From Actinomycetospora termitidis (GTDB lineage: Bacteria; Actinomycetota; Actinomycetes; Mycobacteriales; Pseudonocardiaceae), in contig NZ_JASVWF010000002.1 in assembly GCF_030286555.1 (NCBI RefSeq), positions 682,001 through 746,000 of the forward strand: a stretch of DNA of 64,000 nt, written 5' to 3'. The notes beneath the pieces were generated by a model. That model was not told the DNA's origin. It did not search any database and saw nothing but the letters and a program-made list of their open reading frames with translations. This document shows, in pieces, positions 45,848-54,577 of this stretch. Each line of letters starts with the position of its first letter. Within the stretch, counting starts at the first letter, position 1. The position numbers were made by a program, and so were the translations under genes.

Positions 45848-46608
45848 CCGGTGCCACCCTCGGCCAGTTCCTCGAGCGAGGGCACGAGGAGGGCGCGGCC
45901 CACCGGGAGCCGCATCGGGTCGTCGATCCCGTTGGCGGCCGCGATCGCGCGCCACCGGGTGGGGTCGCCGTAGGAGCGGTGGGCGAGCGCGGCGAGCGAC
46001 TCACCGGGCTGGAGGACGTGGGCGGTACGGGCCGACAGCGAACCCGACGTCGGGTTCTGGCCGCCGACCTCGCCGCCCATCTCCTCGAGGGCGATCGTGC
46101 AGACCGCGCGCACGGGGAGGCCGCCGGGGGTGAACAACGTGTAGCGCGCCGAGACCGTCGTGACGTGGGCCGGGAAGCCCGTCAGGGCCCCCCAGCGGAA
46201 CACCACCCACGGCGGGGACGCCTTCTGCTGGTGGCGCGTGGCCTCGGTGGGCACGCAGCACGCGAAGAGCTTCTCGACGCGACGCACCACGCTGTCGTCC
46301 ATCGAGCGGCTGGCGTCGAGGAACATCTCCAGCGAGAGCTTGGCGGGCTCGGCCCCCAGGAACTGGGGCGCGCCGCTCTTCTGCGCGCTGCGCTCGGACT
46401 CGCGCTTCCACTTGGCGGTCTTCGTCAGCGTCAGCTCCCGCGGGTTGAACTGGAACTCGACCCGGTCGGCGACCGGACCCGGCGTCGACCGGGTGCCGCC
46501 CGGCGGCGGCGAGCGGATCTCGAGGTGGGCGTACTCGAGCTTCGAGTTGTGCCGCTTCGCCGTGGCCGACCCGGCGCCGGCCGCGCCCATCACCGTCGGG
46601 AGGGGCAT
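45844..46608 (-). CDS. LysM-domain baseplate/tube-initiator protein (Afp7 type)
   Basis: 254 residues. The N-terminal part (~25-180) is the contractile-tail gp53/Afp7-like domain with VEFQFNPRELTLTKTAKW, and a LysM domain occupies ~200-245 (HVLQPGESLAALAHRSYGDPTRWRAIAAANGI...). In this setting LysM is a structural module in the baseplate hub and not necessarily a peptidoglycan binder. ATG 46608, 3 bp after the tube gene. Coupled to the spike gene by an ATGA overlap. Confidence 0.93.
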   Translation of the reverse strand: MPLPTVMGAAGAGSATAKRHNSKLEYAHLEIRSPPPGGTRSTPGPVADRVEFQFNPRELTLTKTAKWKRESERSAQKSGAPQFLGAEPAKLSLEMFLDASRSMDDSVVRRVEKLFACCVPTEATRHQQKASPPWVVFRWGALTGFPAHVTTVSARYTLFTPGGLPVRAVCTIALEEMGGEVGGQNPTSGSLSARTAHVLQPGESLAALAHRSYGDPTRWRAIAAANGIDDPMRLPVGRALLVPSLEELAEGGTG

Positions 46609-46611
46609 CGG

Positions 46612-47064
46612 TCACCGCCCGCTCGGGGGGAGGAAGCCGTGGTGGGCGATCTCGATCGTCTCGGTGGCCACCTTCGGCGAGTCCGGCGAGAGCGACGGTC
46701 CGCTCCAGCGGACCGGGACGACGTCGAGCAGGTCCCACTGCGCGACCAGGTCGCCGTCGAGCGTGAGCGCCTTGATGCACCCGGTCTTCTCACCGACCCC
46801 GGTGACGACGCTCGAGATCCACCGGGCGATCTGGGCGCTCTCCCGGGTGACGGGCCGGCTGAGCTTGATGGTCGAGTACTTCACGCGGGAGGGCAGCTGC
46901 CACACGAAGGCGTTGTTGCCGCCCTCCTCGCGCTGCTCGAGGACGACCTCGCAACCGAGGCCCTCGCAGCCGTTGAACACCCCGAGGCTCTGGTCGTCGA
47001 TGGTGACCGTGAAGCACACGCTCACGGCGGGGTCGGCGGTCCGCGGGGTCACCGGTGTCGTCAC
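46612..47064 (-). CDS. Inner tube protein 2 (Afp5-like)
   Basis: 150-residue gp19-like tube protein. Typical stretches: VCFTVTIDDQSLGVFNGCEGLGCEV, GGNNAFVWQLPSRVKYSTIKLSRPV and a C-terminal KVATETIEIAHHGF. It probably forms the tube ring contacting the baseplate hub, while the other tube protein (50059-50502) forms the shaft. GTG 47064 has AGGAGGAG upstream. Being second in the operon order after a long non-structural-looking gene is unusual. Confidence 0.9.
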   Translation of the reverse strand: MTTPVTPRTADPAVSVCFTVTIDDQSLGVFNGCEGLGCEVVLEQREEGGNNAFVWQLPSRVKYSTIKLSRPVTRESAQIARWISSVVTGVGEKTGCIKALTLDGDLVAQWDLLDVVPVRWSGPSLSPDSPKVATETIEIAHHGFLPPSGR

Positions 47065-47088
47065 CGTGCTCCTCCTGGGTGGTCGGGG

Positions 47089-49470
47089 TCAGTGGCGGAG
47101 ATCGGAGAGCAGGCCGCGTCGCTCCCGTTCGAGGCGGAGCTCGGCACGCAGCCGGCGTAGCAGCGGGTCGAAGAGCGTGCGGGCCAGTTCCTCCGGGGAC
47201 GGCGGAGCGGGCGCGGGCAGCGCCGGTGCGCGAGCGTCGGCCTGCCGCTCGGTCGGTACGAAGGACTCGGTCGCCGGGGTCGGTGGTGTCGGTGGCGGCG
47301 GCGGTGGCGCTGGTGGGGGCTCGTCCGGGACCCGCTGCACGGCGGCGGGTGGCGGTGGGAGCGGCAACGGCGCGAGGGGACCGGCGGGGGAGCCGGTATT
47401 GGGGACGGGCACCGCGACGACGGCCGGCGGAGCCGCTGCCAGGGGCCTGGTGCCGGCGGGAGCCGTCGGGGGGTGGGCGACGACCAGGGAGTGTTCCCGG
47501 GTGGTCACCTGGGTCGGGGGACTCGTCAGCGCGAGGGGTCCGAGCGGCTCGGGGCCCGAGGCGTGCGCTCGCTGGATCGGCCGGCCGATCGTGGGGTGGG
47601 CGAGGAGAGGCCGGACCGGGCCGGTCGACGTCCCGGGAGCGGACGGGACCGGGGCCGGCGCGTCCCCTCTCGTCGGGGGAGCGCTGGTCGCGACGGCCAC
47701 CCGGGGTGGCGTGGCGGTGGCGGTCGACGGGCCGCCGACGGTGCTCGACGCGACGGGTCGGCTCCCGAGCGGGATCGAGGCCGGCGCGCGCTGGACCGGG
47801 GGTTCGGAGACGCCGTCGGTCGAGCCGGAGTCGTCCGGGCTCGGAGTCGGTAGGTGTGCATGGTGCAGGAGGGTGTCGATCGCGCTCTCGTCCAGGAGCG
47901 GGCGCACGGTCTCGTCGGGCCCGGACTCGTCGGCCGCCTGACCCGTGGCGTGCGCATGATCGGAGGAGAACGGACGCAGGGAGCCGGTCGGTCCACGGTC
48001 GTCCGACTCGGGGCTCGATGGGCGCGGGTGGTGTCGCAGGGGCCCGATCGCGTCGTGGTCGTCGCCAGCGAGTCGGAGCACAGTGTCGGTGGGCCCGCGG
48101 TCCTCCGGGTCCGGATTTGATGGGTGGGTGTGGTGTCGGAGAGAACCGATCCCGCCGTCGGGGAAGAGTGGGAGCACGGTCTCGGTCGGCCCGCGATCGG
48201 GCTCGATCGGGATCGGTGCCGCGGCGTGGGTCCGCTGTCGCGGTTCGAGCGTGTCGTCGGCGGGCGACCGGCCTGCCGACCCGTGGCCGGGTGCCACCGG
48301 CGGGAGCGGAGCGGAGGGGGCAGGCCCAGATGCGTGCGCTCGCTGCAGGTGCGGCTCGTCGGCCCCGGCGTTGGCGTCGGCGTCGGCGTCGGCGGCCAGC
48401 TCGGGTCGGGACGGGGCCGGGTGTGGCGCGTGCGCCTGCTGTACCGGGAGGCCGATCGGACGGTCGGAAGAGAGCGGCTGGACGGAGGCCGCCGACCCGT
48501 CGTCGGGACCGGGCGGGATCGCCATCACGTCGCCGACGACGGGCGCGACCGTCCTGTCCCCCGCGGCGTCGGTGCGCTCGCGCGCGGGCGTCACGGCCTC
48601 GTTCCGCGGGGCACCGAGGCCGGGCCGACGCGTCGCCGGTGGCGTCACCGGCAGCGCCGATGGCCCGACGACCGATGGCGATTCGCCAGTGCCGAGCGCA
48701 CGTTGGACCGGCGAGGCGTCGAGGGGCGGTTGCAGCCCGGGTCGCCGCGCAGGCCCGTCCACCTCGCCCGGCCGGTCGGCCATGGCCGGGACAGGGGGTG
48801 GCGGCGGACCGCCGGCGGGTGCCGGCTCGGGCGTCGTCGTCGGGACGGGAGCGCTCGCCGCCGACAATGGCTCGACTGGCGGTTCGCGAGTCCCCTCGCT
48901 GAGCAGCGGCGCCTCGTCCGGGGCCGCGAGCTCCGCGTCCGATCCCACCGACGGGAGGTCGGCGGCCGGCGCCGGCAGGACCGTGGGCGTGCTCTCCCCG
49001 GGGAGCGTCTCGACCGTCCGTCGTAGCGCCTGACGCGGGGGCGGGGAGGGGGCGACAGACCGGACGGGGGCCGCGGACCCGTCGTCGGGAACGGGGGTCG
49101 GCGCCGGCTCGGGCCGGGCGAGGGGCATGAGCGCGTCCAGAACCCGCTGGAGCCCTCGCCGCCGCGGAGGTGCGGGGCGGGGCGCGAGGAGCAGGGGGTC
49201 CGTGGTGGCCGGACGCTCGACCGGGCGGGCGAGGTCGTGGACGACGCCGGCTGGTGCGTCCGCGTCGAGGAGGTGCCCGAGCGGCGCCAGGAAGGACGGG
49301 TCGCGCCAGCTGGTCAACGTCGCGGTGAACGCGTCGCGGGATGCGACCGGTGCGATCGGTCCCACGACCCGTTGCAGGGGCGCGACGTCGGTCCAGGCCC
49401 GGGCGGGCAGGACCGCCGGGGACGGGCGGGCGGTCGCCGGTCGCCGCCAGGGGAACCGCACGGTGCTCAC
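47089..49470 (-). CDS. Large disordered Pro/Ala-rich repeat protein of the CIS operon
   Basis: I do not recognise a family for most of this 793-residue protein. It is largely low-complexity (Pro, Ala, Ser, Asp) and probably disordered. Internal repeats recur: LQRAHASGPAPS, IQRAHASGPEPLGP, VQRAPASIPLG, and GSLRHHTHPSNPDPEDRGPTD, GPLRHHPRPSSPESDDRGPT, DTLLHHAHLPTPSPDDSGST, giving units of roughly 35-55 residues across ~47520-48500. The last ~50 residues are a conserved-looking helix (PEELARTLFDPLLRRLRAELRLERERRG). It starts as VSTVRFPWRRP in a GTGA overlap with the DUF6760-like gene. No tape-measure protein is seen elsewhere, so this is one candidate. Confidence 0.75.
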   Translation of the reverse strand: MSTVRFPWRRPATARPSPAVLPARAWTDVAPLQRVVGPIAPVASRDAFTATLTSWRDPSFLAPLGHLLDADAPAGVVHDLARPVERPATTDPLLLAPRPAPPRRRGLQRVLDALMPLARPEPAPTPVPDDGSAAPVRSVAPSPPPRQALRRTVETLPGESTPTVLPAPAADLPSVGSDAELAAPDEAPLLSEGTREPPVEPLSAASAPVPTTTPEPAPAGGPPPPPVPAMADRPGEVDGPARRPGLQPPLDASPVQRALGTGESPSVVGPSALPVTPPATRRPGLGAPRNEAVTPARERTDAAGDRTVAPVVGDVMAIPPGPDDGSAASVQPLSSDRPIGLPVQQAHAPHPAPSRPELAADADADANAGADEPHLQRAHASGPAPSAPLPPVAPGHGSAGRSPADDTLEPRQRTHAAAPIPIEPDRGPTETVLPLFPDGGIGSLRHHTHPSNPDPEDRGPTDTVLRLAGDDHDAIGPLRHHPRPSSPESDDRGPTGSLRPFSSDHAHATGQAADESGPDETVRPLLDESAIDTLLHHAHLPTPSPDDSGSTDGVSEPPVQRAPASIPLGSRPVASSTVGGPSTATATPPRVAVATSAPPTRGDAPAPVPSAPGTSTGPVRPLLAHPTIGRPIQRAHASGPEPLGPLALTSPPTQVTTREHSLVVAHPPTAPAGTRPLAAAPPAVVAVPVPNTGSPAGPLAPLPLPPPPAAVQRVPDEPPPAPPPPPPTPPTPATESFVPTERQADARAPALPAPAPPSPEELARTLFDPLLRRLRAELRLERERRGLLSDLRH

Positions 49471-49625
49471 ACCCCCTGTCCCATACGCGTGTGGATGCGG
49501 CCGATCTCTTTCACCCACTGGGCGCGCTCGGCGTGCTCGAGATCGAGGATGGCGTCGAGGGACCAGTGGAAGTGGTACGCGACGTACGCGACCTCCTCGT
49601 GGAGGCGGTCGGCCGCGTACGTCAC
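49467..49625 (-). CDS. Small CIS protein (DUF6760-like)
   Basis: 52-residue gene between two CIS genes, with 4-nt GTGA overlaps at both ends. The product has the helical motif RLHEEVAYVAYHFHWSLDAI and continues DLEHAERAQWVKEIGRIHTR, characteristic of the small DUF6760-type proteins found beside contractile-tail genes. The function is unknown; a baseplate or tube assembly role is inferred from context. Start GTG 49625. Confidence 0.8.
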   Translation of the reverse strand: MTYAADRLHEEVAYVAYHFHWSLDAILDLEHAERAQWVKEIGRIHTRMGQGV

Positions 49626-50059
49626 GATTCCCCCAGGCGCCCACCGCCGAGATCGACGTCGAAACCGTGCTCGCAGTTCGGGCAGGCGACCGGGACACGG
49701 GTGTGCCCCTCGGCGTTGATGCGCCGGTAGAAGTCCTGCAGGAACGCGAGATCGGCGGCGAAGAAGTCCTCGACGACGCCCGCATGGACGTCGGTGACCG
49801 TGCCGATCCGCGTGATGACCCGGGCCAGCAGCACCACGGTGAGGAACGCGGCGTTCTCCCGCACGCGGTCGTCGCGCAGGGGGATGAGCTCGTCGCGCGC
49901 CGTCGCCAGCCGCATGACCCCGGAACGGTGCAACGTGCCGGACTCGTCGACGTACCCGCGCGGCAGTTCGAACGCGAACTCGGTCCGCATCGTCTCGCGC
50001 GGCTGCGCCTCGCTCGTGGCGTCCGCCACGGGATCGACGGCGCTGAGGGCCCGCCGCAT
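49622..50059 (-). CDS. CIS tail assembly / baseplate hub chaperone-like protein
   Basis: 145 residues. The core (FAFELPRGYVDESGTLHRSG, RDELIPLRDDRVRENAAFLTVVLLARVITRIG, FFAADLAFLQDFYRRIN) matches the T4-type baseplate hub assembly/tail-assembly group of CIS clusters. A Cys pair CPNCEHGF near the C-terminus suggests a metal-binding knuckle. ATG 50059 overlaps the tube stop by one base (TGATG), giving tight coupling. An in-frame GTG lies one codon earlier. Confidence 0.8.
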   Translation of the reverse strand: MRRALSAVDPVADATSEAQPRETMRTEFAFELPRGYVDESGTLHRSGVMRLATARDELIPLRDDRVRENAAFLTVVLLARVITRIGTVTDVHAGVVEDFFAADLAFLQDFYRRINAEGHTRVPVACPNCEHGFDVDLGGGRLGES

Positions 50060-50502
50060 CACGCGGGCGCCATCTCTTCGTACGTGACCGTCAGCTTCTC
50101 GGTGAGCACGTTGGTGTCCCCGGCCTTGAGCGTGCCGATCTCCAGCTTCGACGGCCACGCATTGGTCAGGGTGTAGCGCTTGAGCGGGGTGTTGTTGTGG
50201 TCGTAGACGACGACGGCGCCGCTCTTCCGGGCGTCCGGCATCTTCCCGAACCGCGAGTCCTTGATCCACTTCTCGAAGCTCGTGTCGTCGGTGAGGCCGC
50301 GGGTCAGCACGACCTGGCCGGCCTTCGGGCGGCCCGGGAGCTTCTTGATGACGTACTTGCCGGCGGCGGTGTTCTCCTTCAGTTCGATGACGTCCTGCTC
50401 CATCGTCAGGCCCGACACCTCGGTGATCTGCTTGATGGTGACGCCGTCGACCTCGAGGCCGAAGGTGTGTCCGACCGAGGAATCCATCTCGGGAAGTGGC
50501 AT
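50059..50502 (-). CDS. Inner tube protein 1 (gp19/Afp1-like)
   Basis: 147-residue gp19-like tail-tube protein forming the rigid inner tube. Family features: VGHTFGLEVDGVTIKQITEVSGLTMEQDVIE, KLPGRPKAGQVVLTRGLT, and LKRYTLTNAWPSKLEIGTLKAGDTNVLTEKL. ATG 50502 has GAGAGGGG upstream. It follows the sheath gene by 20 bp, the usual pairing in contractile tails. Confidence 0.95.
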   Translation of the reverse strand: MPLPEMDSSVGHTFGLEVDGVTIKQITEVSGLTMEQDVIELKENTAAGKYVIKKLPGRPKAGQVVLTRGLTDDTSFEKWIKDSRFGKMPDARKSGAVVVYDHNNTPLKRYTLTNAWPSKLEIGTLKAGDTNVLTEKLTVTYEEMAPA

Positions 50503-50522
50503 GGCTGATCGCCCCTCTCAGG

Positions 50523-52106
50523 TCATTCGTCGACGGCGCCGGAGCCGCCGCTGAACTGGGCCAGCCGGAACACGACGAACTCGGCCGGTTTCACGGGCGC
50601 CACTCCGATGTCGCAGATCACCTGACCGGCGTCGATGACCTCGGGCGGGTTGGTCTCGTGGTCGCACTTGACGTAGAAGGCCTCGTCGGGCGTCGTCCCG
50701 AACAGGGCGCCCTTGCGCCACTCGGTGACGAGGAAGGCGCCGATGGTGCGGCGCAGGCGGGCCCACAGCGGTTCGTCGTTGGGCTCGAAGACGACCCACT
50801 GCGTCCCGGCGAGGATCGACTCCTCGAGGTAGTTGAACAGGCGTCGCACGTTCAGGTAGCGCCATGCCGGGTCCGACGAGAGCGTCCGAGCCCCCCACAC
50901 GCGCAGGCCCCGCCCCGGGAAGCCCCGCAGGCAGTTTACGCCGATGGGGTTGAGGAGGTCCTGCTCGCCCCGGGTGACCCCGAGCTGGAGGCCCGTCGCA
51001 CCGCGGATGATCTCGTTGCCCGGCGCCTTGTGGACCCCGCGCGTGTCGTCGTTGCGGGCCCAGATGCCGGCGAGGTGACCGCTCGGGGGGATGAAGGTCG
51101 GTCCGCCGCTCGCCGGGTCCTGCACCTGGATCCAGGGGTAGTAGAGCGCCGCGTACTTGGAGTCGATCCCGGCGTCGTCCTGCAGCCAGCTCCGCACGCC
51201 CTGCGCCGAGAGCGCCGGCGGCGGGTCGAGGATCGCGACGCGGTCGCCCATCTGCTCGCAGTGGTCGACCATGGCGCGCTGCACGGCGCGCACCCCGTCG
51301 TCGTCGATCACCCCGCGCTGGTGGGCGCTCATCAGGTCCGGCGCGGCGACCATCGTGATCTCCTCGATGGCCGCGAGCCCGCCCATGCCGGTGCGCTCGC
51401 CGACATCCCCCGCGAAGTCGCCGGGCTCGAGCCGGGCGGGCGTCGGGGCGGCGGGGGCGTCGGGGCCGAGGGTGACCGAGCCCGGCTCCGGCGACTCCGT
51501 CGTCACGCCCGGCGCGATCTCCTCGACCGTGATCAGGCCTGACCGCTCCGTCAGGACGGTGACGACGTTCTCGTCGCCGCGCGCGACGGTCAGCCGCTCG
51601 TAGCTCTCGACGGTCTGGTTGCCGCGCTTCACCAGGAGACCGAACGAGCCGGGCGGCACGTCCTCGCCCTCGACGGCCGTGAACTCGAGGGTGACCTCGC
51701 CGGCCCCGTCGCCGTCGGTCCGCACGCCGAAGCGGAACCCGCCGCGCACCGTCTGCGACGACTCGGCAGCCGGCCGCGAGGACGAACGCCGTCCCTGGCT
51801 CCTGGCTCGTCCGTCGCCCCGGCCGTTCGACGACGGGTCGCCCGACGATCCGACGCGGACGACGTAGCAGCTGCCGCCGCCGTTCTGGAAGAACCCGTAC
51901 ACCGCGTGGGCCAGGTACATGCCGTCGACGAACTCGCCGAACAGGCGCGTGTACTGGCTCCAGTTCGTGACCAGTTGGGGCGCGTTCACCGGCCCGGTCT
52001 CGGCGAAGCCGACGAACGCGGCGACGGCGGTGCCGACGCCCTCGATCGGACGCGAGCTCGGCTCGACCTCCTGGACGTACACCCCCGGCGAGAGGTAAGT
52101 GGGCAT
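50523..52106 (-). CDS. Contractile tail sheath protein (Afp2/3-like)
   Basis: 527-residue sheath that contracts to drive the tube into a target. N-terminal signature YLSPGVYVQEVEPSSRPIEGVGTAVAAFVG, domain with SQYTRLFGEF, a variable surface insertion (about residues 85-240, with a Ser/Arg-rich stretch GRARSQGRRSSSRP), then IDSKYAALYYPWIQV, GVHKAPGNEIIRG, LNPIGVNCLRGFPGRGLRVWGARTLSSDPAWRYLNVRRL and C-terminal FRLAQFSGG. ATG 52106 has AGGAGG 5 nt upstream. It is the first gene of the structural operon. Only one sheath gene is present. Confidence 0.96.
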   Translation of the reverse strand: MPTYLSPGVYVQEVEPSSRPIEGVGTAVAAFVGFAETGPVNAPQLVTNWSQYTRLFGEFVDGMYLAHAVYGFFQNGGGSCYVVRVGSSGDPSSNGRGDGRARSQGRRSSSRPAAESSQTVRGGFRFGVRTDGDGAGEVTLEFTAVEGEDVPPGSFGLLVKRGNQTVESYERLTVARGDENVVTVLTERSGLITVEEIAPGVTTESPEPGSVTLGPDAPAAPTPARLEPGDFAGDVGERTGMGGLAAIEEITMVAAPDLMSAHQRGVIDDDGVRAVQRAMVDHCEQMGDRVAILDPPPALSAQGVRSWLQDDAGIDSKYAALYYPWIQVQDPASGGPTFIPPSGHLAGIWARNDDTRGVHKAPGNEIIRGATGLQLGVTRGEQDLLNPIGVNCLRGFPGRGLRVWGARTLSSDPAWRYLNVRRLFNYLEESILAGTQWVVFEPNDEPLWARLRRTIGAFLVTEWRKGALFGTTPDEAFYVKCDHETNPPEVIDAGQVICDIGVAPVKPAEFVVFRLAQFSGGSGAVDE

Positions 52107-52228
52107 CGAGCCTCCTCGTCGACCCTGATCCGGCGTCGACCAGCCTCTCCGCCGGCCGCGCCGTCGAGGACGGCTCTTCGGACCCGCCGTCGGGAAGGGG
52201 GACTGCGCGAACGCCACCGTCGCGGACC

Positions 52229-52242
52229 TGCCCGTTCGGGCA
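52229..52242. promoter_or_regulatory. Palindrome TGCCCG-N2-CGGGCA in the sheath/effector divergent region
   Basis: Perfect 6+6 palindrome with TT in the centre, 123 bp upstream of the sheath ATG and 97 bp upstream of the effector ATG. The same palindrome occurs 95 bp upstream of the gene at 55275-57158. On the sheath-coding strand the common form is GTTGCCCGRACGGGCAG. A LuxR-type regulator of the cluster is a candidate binder. Confidence 0.6.
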
Positions 52243-52338
52243 ACCGCGCCGCGCCCGGAGGTGCACGGTCGGGCCCCGCTCGGGCGGGGCCGGCCGGGCG
52301 ACGATCGGGCGACGCGTCCCCGGACGAGAGCGGCGGCG

Positions 52339-54507
52339 ATGACGACGACCCGAGCCCGGCACCCGGAACCCGAGCGGCGCCCCCAGCCGGCGGCCCTGTC
52401 CGCCGCACCGCCGCGAACGGCCCCACAGACCGTCCTGCGCTGGCAGGCGACCGCGGGCAACGCGGCCGTCGCCGGACTCCTCGCGCGCGGTGGCGGGTCG
52501 GCGCCGGTCGTCGCTCAGCGCGACGAGGAGGACGGGGACAGCTGGTGGTCGCGCGGGATCGCCGCTGCGAAGGCCGCGTGGCGGATGAAGGACCAGCTCA
52601 GTGGGGTCCTGGGCCGCGGGGCCGGCGTCGTCGGGAGCATCGTGCGCAGCCCGGTGGCCTTCCTGGGCAATCTCGTCGCCGGCGTCAAGGGCGGCATACT
52701 GCGCTTCCGCGCCAACATCGGCGAGCACCTGAAGCGCGGCCTCATGGGCTGGCTGCTGGGCGCGCTGGCCGAGGGCGGAGTGCAGATCCCGGCGACGTTC
52801 GACGCGAAGGGCATCGTCTCGATGCTGGCCTCGCTGTTCGGGCTGACCTGGAACGCGATCCGCACGCGCGTCGTCACCCGCATCGGCGAGGGCGCGATGT
52901 CGGCGGTGGAGAAGGGCGTCGAGGTCTTCCGCCTGCTGTCCGGCCAGGGCGTGGCCGGCTTGTGGCAGATGCTGCTCGCCCGGCTCGGCAACCTCCAGGA
53001 GATGCTCCTGGGTCAGGTCCGCGAGTTCGTGATCTCCCGGGTCCTGACGGCGGGTGTCACGTGGCTGATCGGCATCCTCAACCCGGCCGCGGGCATCATC
53101 AAGGCACTCAAGCTGATCTACGACATCGTCGTGTTCTTCCGCGAGAACGCCGCCCGTCTGACCAAGCTCGTCGAGACGGTGCTCGACTCCATCAGCGACG
53201 TCGCCCGCGGCAGCGTGGGAGCCGTGGTCAGCAAGGTCGAGAGCGTGCTCGGCGGGATGGTCCCGACGCTCATCGGCTTCCTCGCGAGCGTCCTCGGCCT
53301 CCGCGGGATCGGGCAGCGCATCCGCGCCATCGTGGAACGGATGCAGAAGCCGGTCCGGGGGGCTCTCGACCACGTGATCGGGATGGGCCTCCGCTTGGCC
53401 GGGCCGTTGATCAAGCGCTTCAACAGGATGCGCGCGGCGGCGGAGGCCAAGGTCGAGTCCGGCACGGCATGGGTCAGGGGGAAGGCCGAGGCAGGAAAGA
53501 AGCGGCTGAAGTCGAAGCTCTACGGCGGGGATGACTCTACTCAGGGACGTCAGCAGAGGCTGGAGAAAGGGCTCGGGGCCGGCCTGGCCGTCGCCAACCG
53601 CTTCGCGAACCGAAAGGTCGGTGTCCAAGTTCTTGCGCCACTTCTCAAGGTGGTGCGCCTCCGATTCGGGTTGAGCGTTGTCGAGCCGCGGAGAGATGGC
53701 CAGCGTTGGGCGATTCACGCTGAGGTCCAGCGGGCTCAGGAACTCAAGTCGAAGGCTATGGTCGATGGGCTTGACGAAAAAGAGAAGGAGGCTCGCAAAT
53801 ATATCGGCCGCGAGATTCTGGCTAAACACTATGATGGGAAGCTGTACTCGGCGGTGGTTGCGGGTGTGGGTCCAATCTCCGTTGGCTCGCCCGAGCTGGT
53901 TGTTACCGTGCGATTCGTCGATTCAACCAGTCCGCGAGGGTCAAGGTATGCAGGATCTGGTGTCACGCGCTTGCTGCCAATCAACGCCTTCCTTGCCGAT
54001 GTCGCAGTTGGGCGTGACGAAGGTGTGGCCATCTTGCGCTCGGGCGGCGAACACAAGTCGAAATACGCCCAGCTAGTCACTTCCGGAGGAAAGGTTAAGT
54101 ACATACTTCACAAAGCTTTCCGACTCGGGTGGCGCTCTCGCTTCTATCCGACCACTTACAGCAAGAGAGTGGAGGATTATAGGGACAAATTTGTGGCCGA
54201 TCGAATCAGGCCGGAGGATCGGGCAAAGCCGTACGAGCAAAGGCGGTGGATGTACGGCGGGAAGTCGTATCCGGTCGCCGATCGCACCGTGGACCATGAT
54301 CCTGCAGTCGTCGTGCATTTCAAGACGCGAGGCCTGAATATGAAGCACGAAGACAGGGTAGAGTGGTACGAGAAAGGAGGCGACCGCGAATCTCCAGAGA
54401 TCATGCCCCGGTCCGAGAATAGCAAGAAAGGGAGTGGTTCCGAGAAAGACCGTCTGGGAGGGGACGTCGAGATGGGGCCGGACTTTCGTGGGCGCGACGA
54501 AGATTGA
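52339..54507 (+). CDS. Putative CIS effector with HNH-like C-terminal domain
   Basis: 722 residues on the opposite strand to the structural genes. Residues ~32-48 carry VLRWQATAGNAAVAGLL, an LxRxxGNxAVxxLL motif shared with the DUF4157 protein. Residues ~75-385 form a hydrophobic helical module (FDAKGIVSMLASLFGLTW, WLIGILNPAAGIIKALK, LIGFLASVLGLRGIG) seen in DUF4157-linked eCIS proteins. From ~400 the DNA drops to roughly 52-60% GC. The end has DHD at 652-654, HFKTRGLN and SENSKKGS (~692-699), an HNH-like pattern suggesting a nuclease; this is inference. No immunity-like gene follows. Start ATG 52339. Confidence 0.75.
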   Translation: MTTTRARHPEPERRPQPAALSAAPPRTAPQTVLRWQATAGNAAVAGLLARGGGSAPVVAQRDEEDGDSWWSRGIAAAKAAWRMKDQLSGVLGRGAGVVGSIVRSPVAFLGNLVAGVKGGILRFRANIGEHLKRGLMGWLLGALAEGGVQIPATFDAKGIVSMLASLFGLTWNAIRTRVVTRIGEGAMSAVEKGVEVFRLLSGQGVAGLWQMLLARLGNLQEMLLGQVREFVISRVLTAGVTWLIGILNPAAGIIKALKLIYDIVVFFRENAARLTKLVETVLDSISDVARGSVGAVVSKVESVLGGMVPTLIGFLASVLGLRGIGQRIRAIVERMQKPVRGALDHVIGMGLRLAGPLIKRFNRMRAAAEAKVESGTAWVRGKAEAGKKRLKSKLYGGDDSTQGRQQRLEKGLGAGLAVANRFANRKVGVQVLAPLLKVVRLRFGLSVVEPRRDGQRWAIHAEVQRAQELKSKAMVDGLDEKEKEARKYIGREILAKHYDGKLYSAVVAGVGPISVGSPELVVTVRFVDSTSPRGSRYAGSGVTRLLPINAFLADVAVGRDEGVAILRSGGEHKSKYAQLVTSGGKVKYILHKAFRLGWRSRFYPTTYSKRVEDYRDKFVADRIRPEDRAKPYEQRRWMYGGKSYPVADRTVDHDPAVVVHFKTRGLNMKHEDRVEWYEKGGDRESPEIMPRSENSKKGSGSEKDRLGGDVEMGPDFRGRDED

Positions 54508-54577
54508 TGGCCTACTGTTCAGGGCGGGCACAAGGTCTTGTGAGGCACGATCCGGCAACGGCAATCCTGGCGGGCTA

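Noticed and set aside
45844-46608. LysM protein as a peptidoglycan hydrolase or cell-wall enzyme
   Set aside because: Its place between tube 2 and spike, and the gp53/Afp7-like N-terminal domain, make it a structural hub component.
40172-52106. Type VI secretion system or prophage/R-type pyocin
   Set aside because: No TssJ/L/M membrane complex, no ClpV, no capsid, terminase, integrase or lysis genes were seen. The Afp15-like ATPase, Pvc16-like protein and DUF4157 protein fit an eCIS-type system instead.
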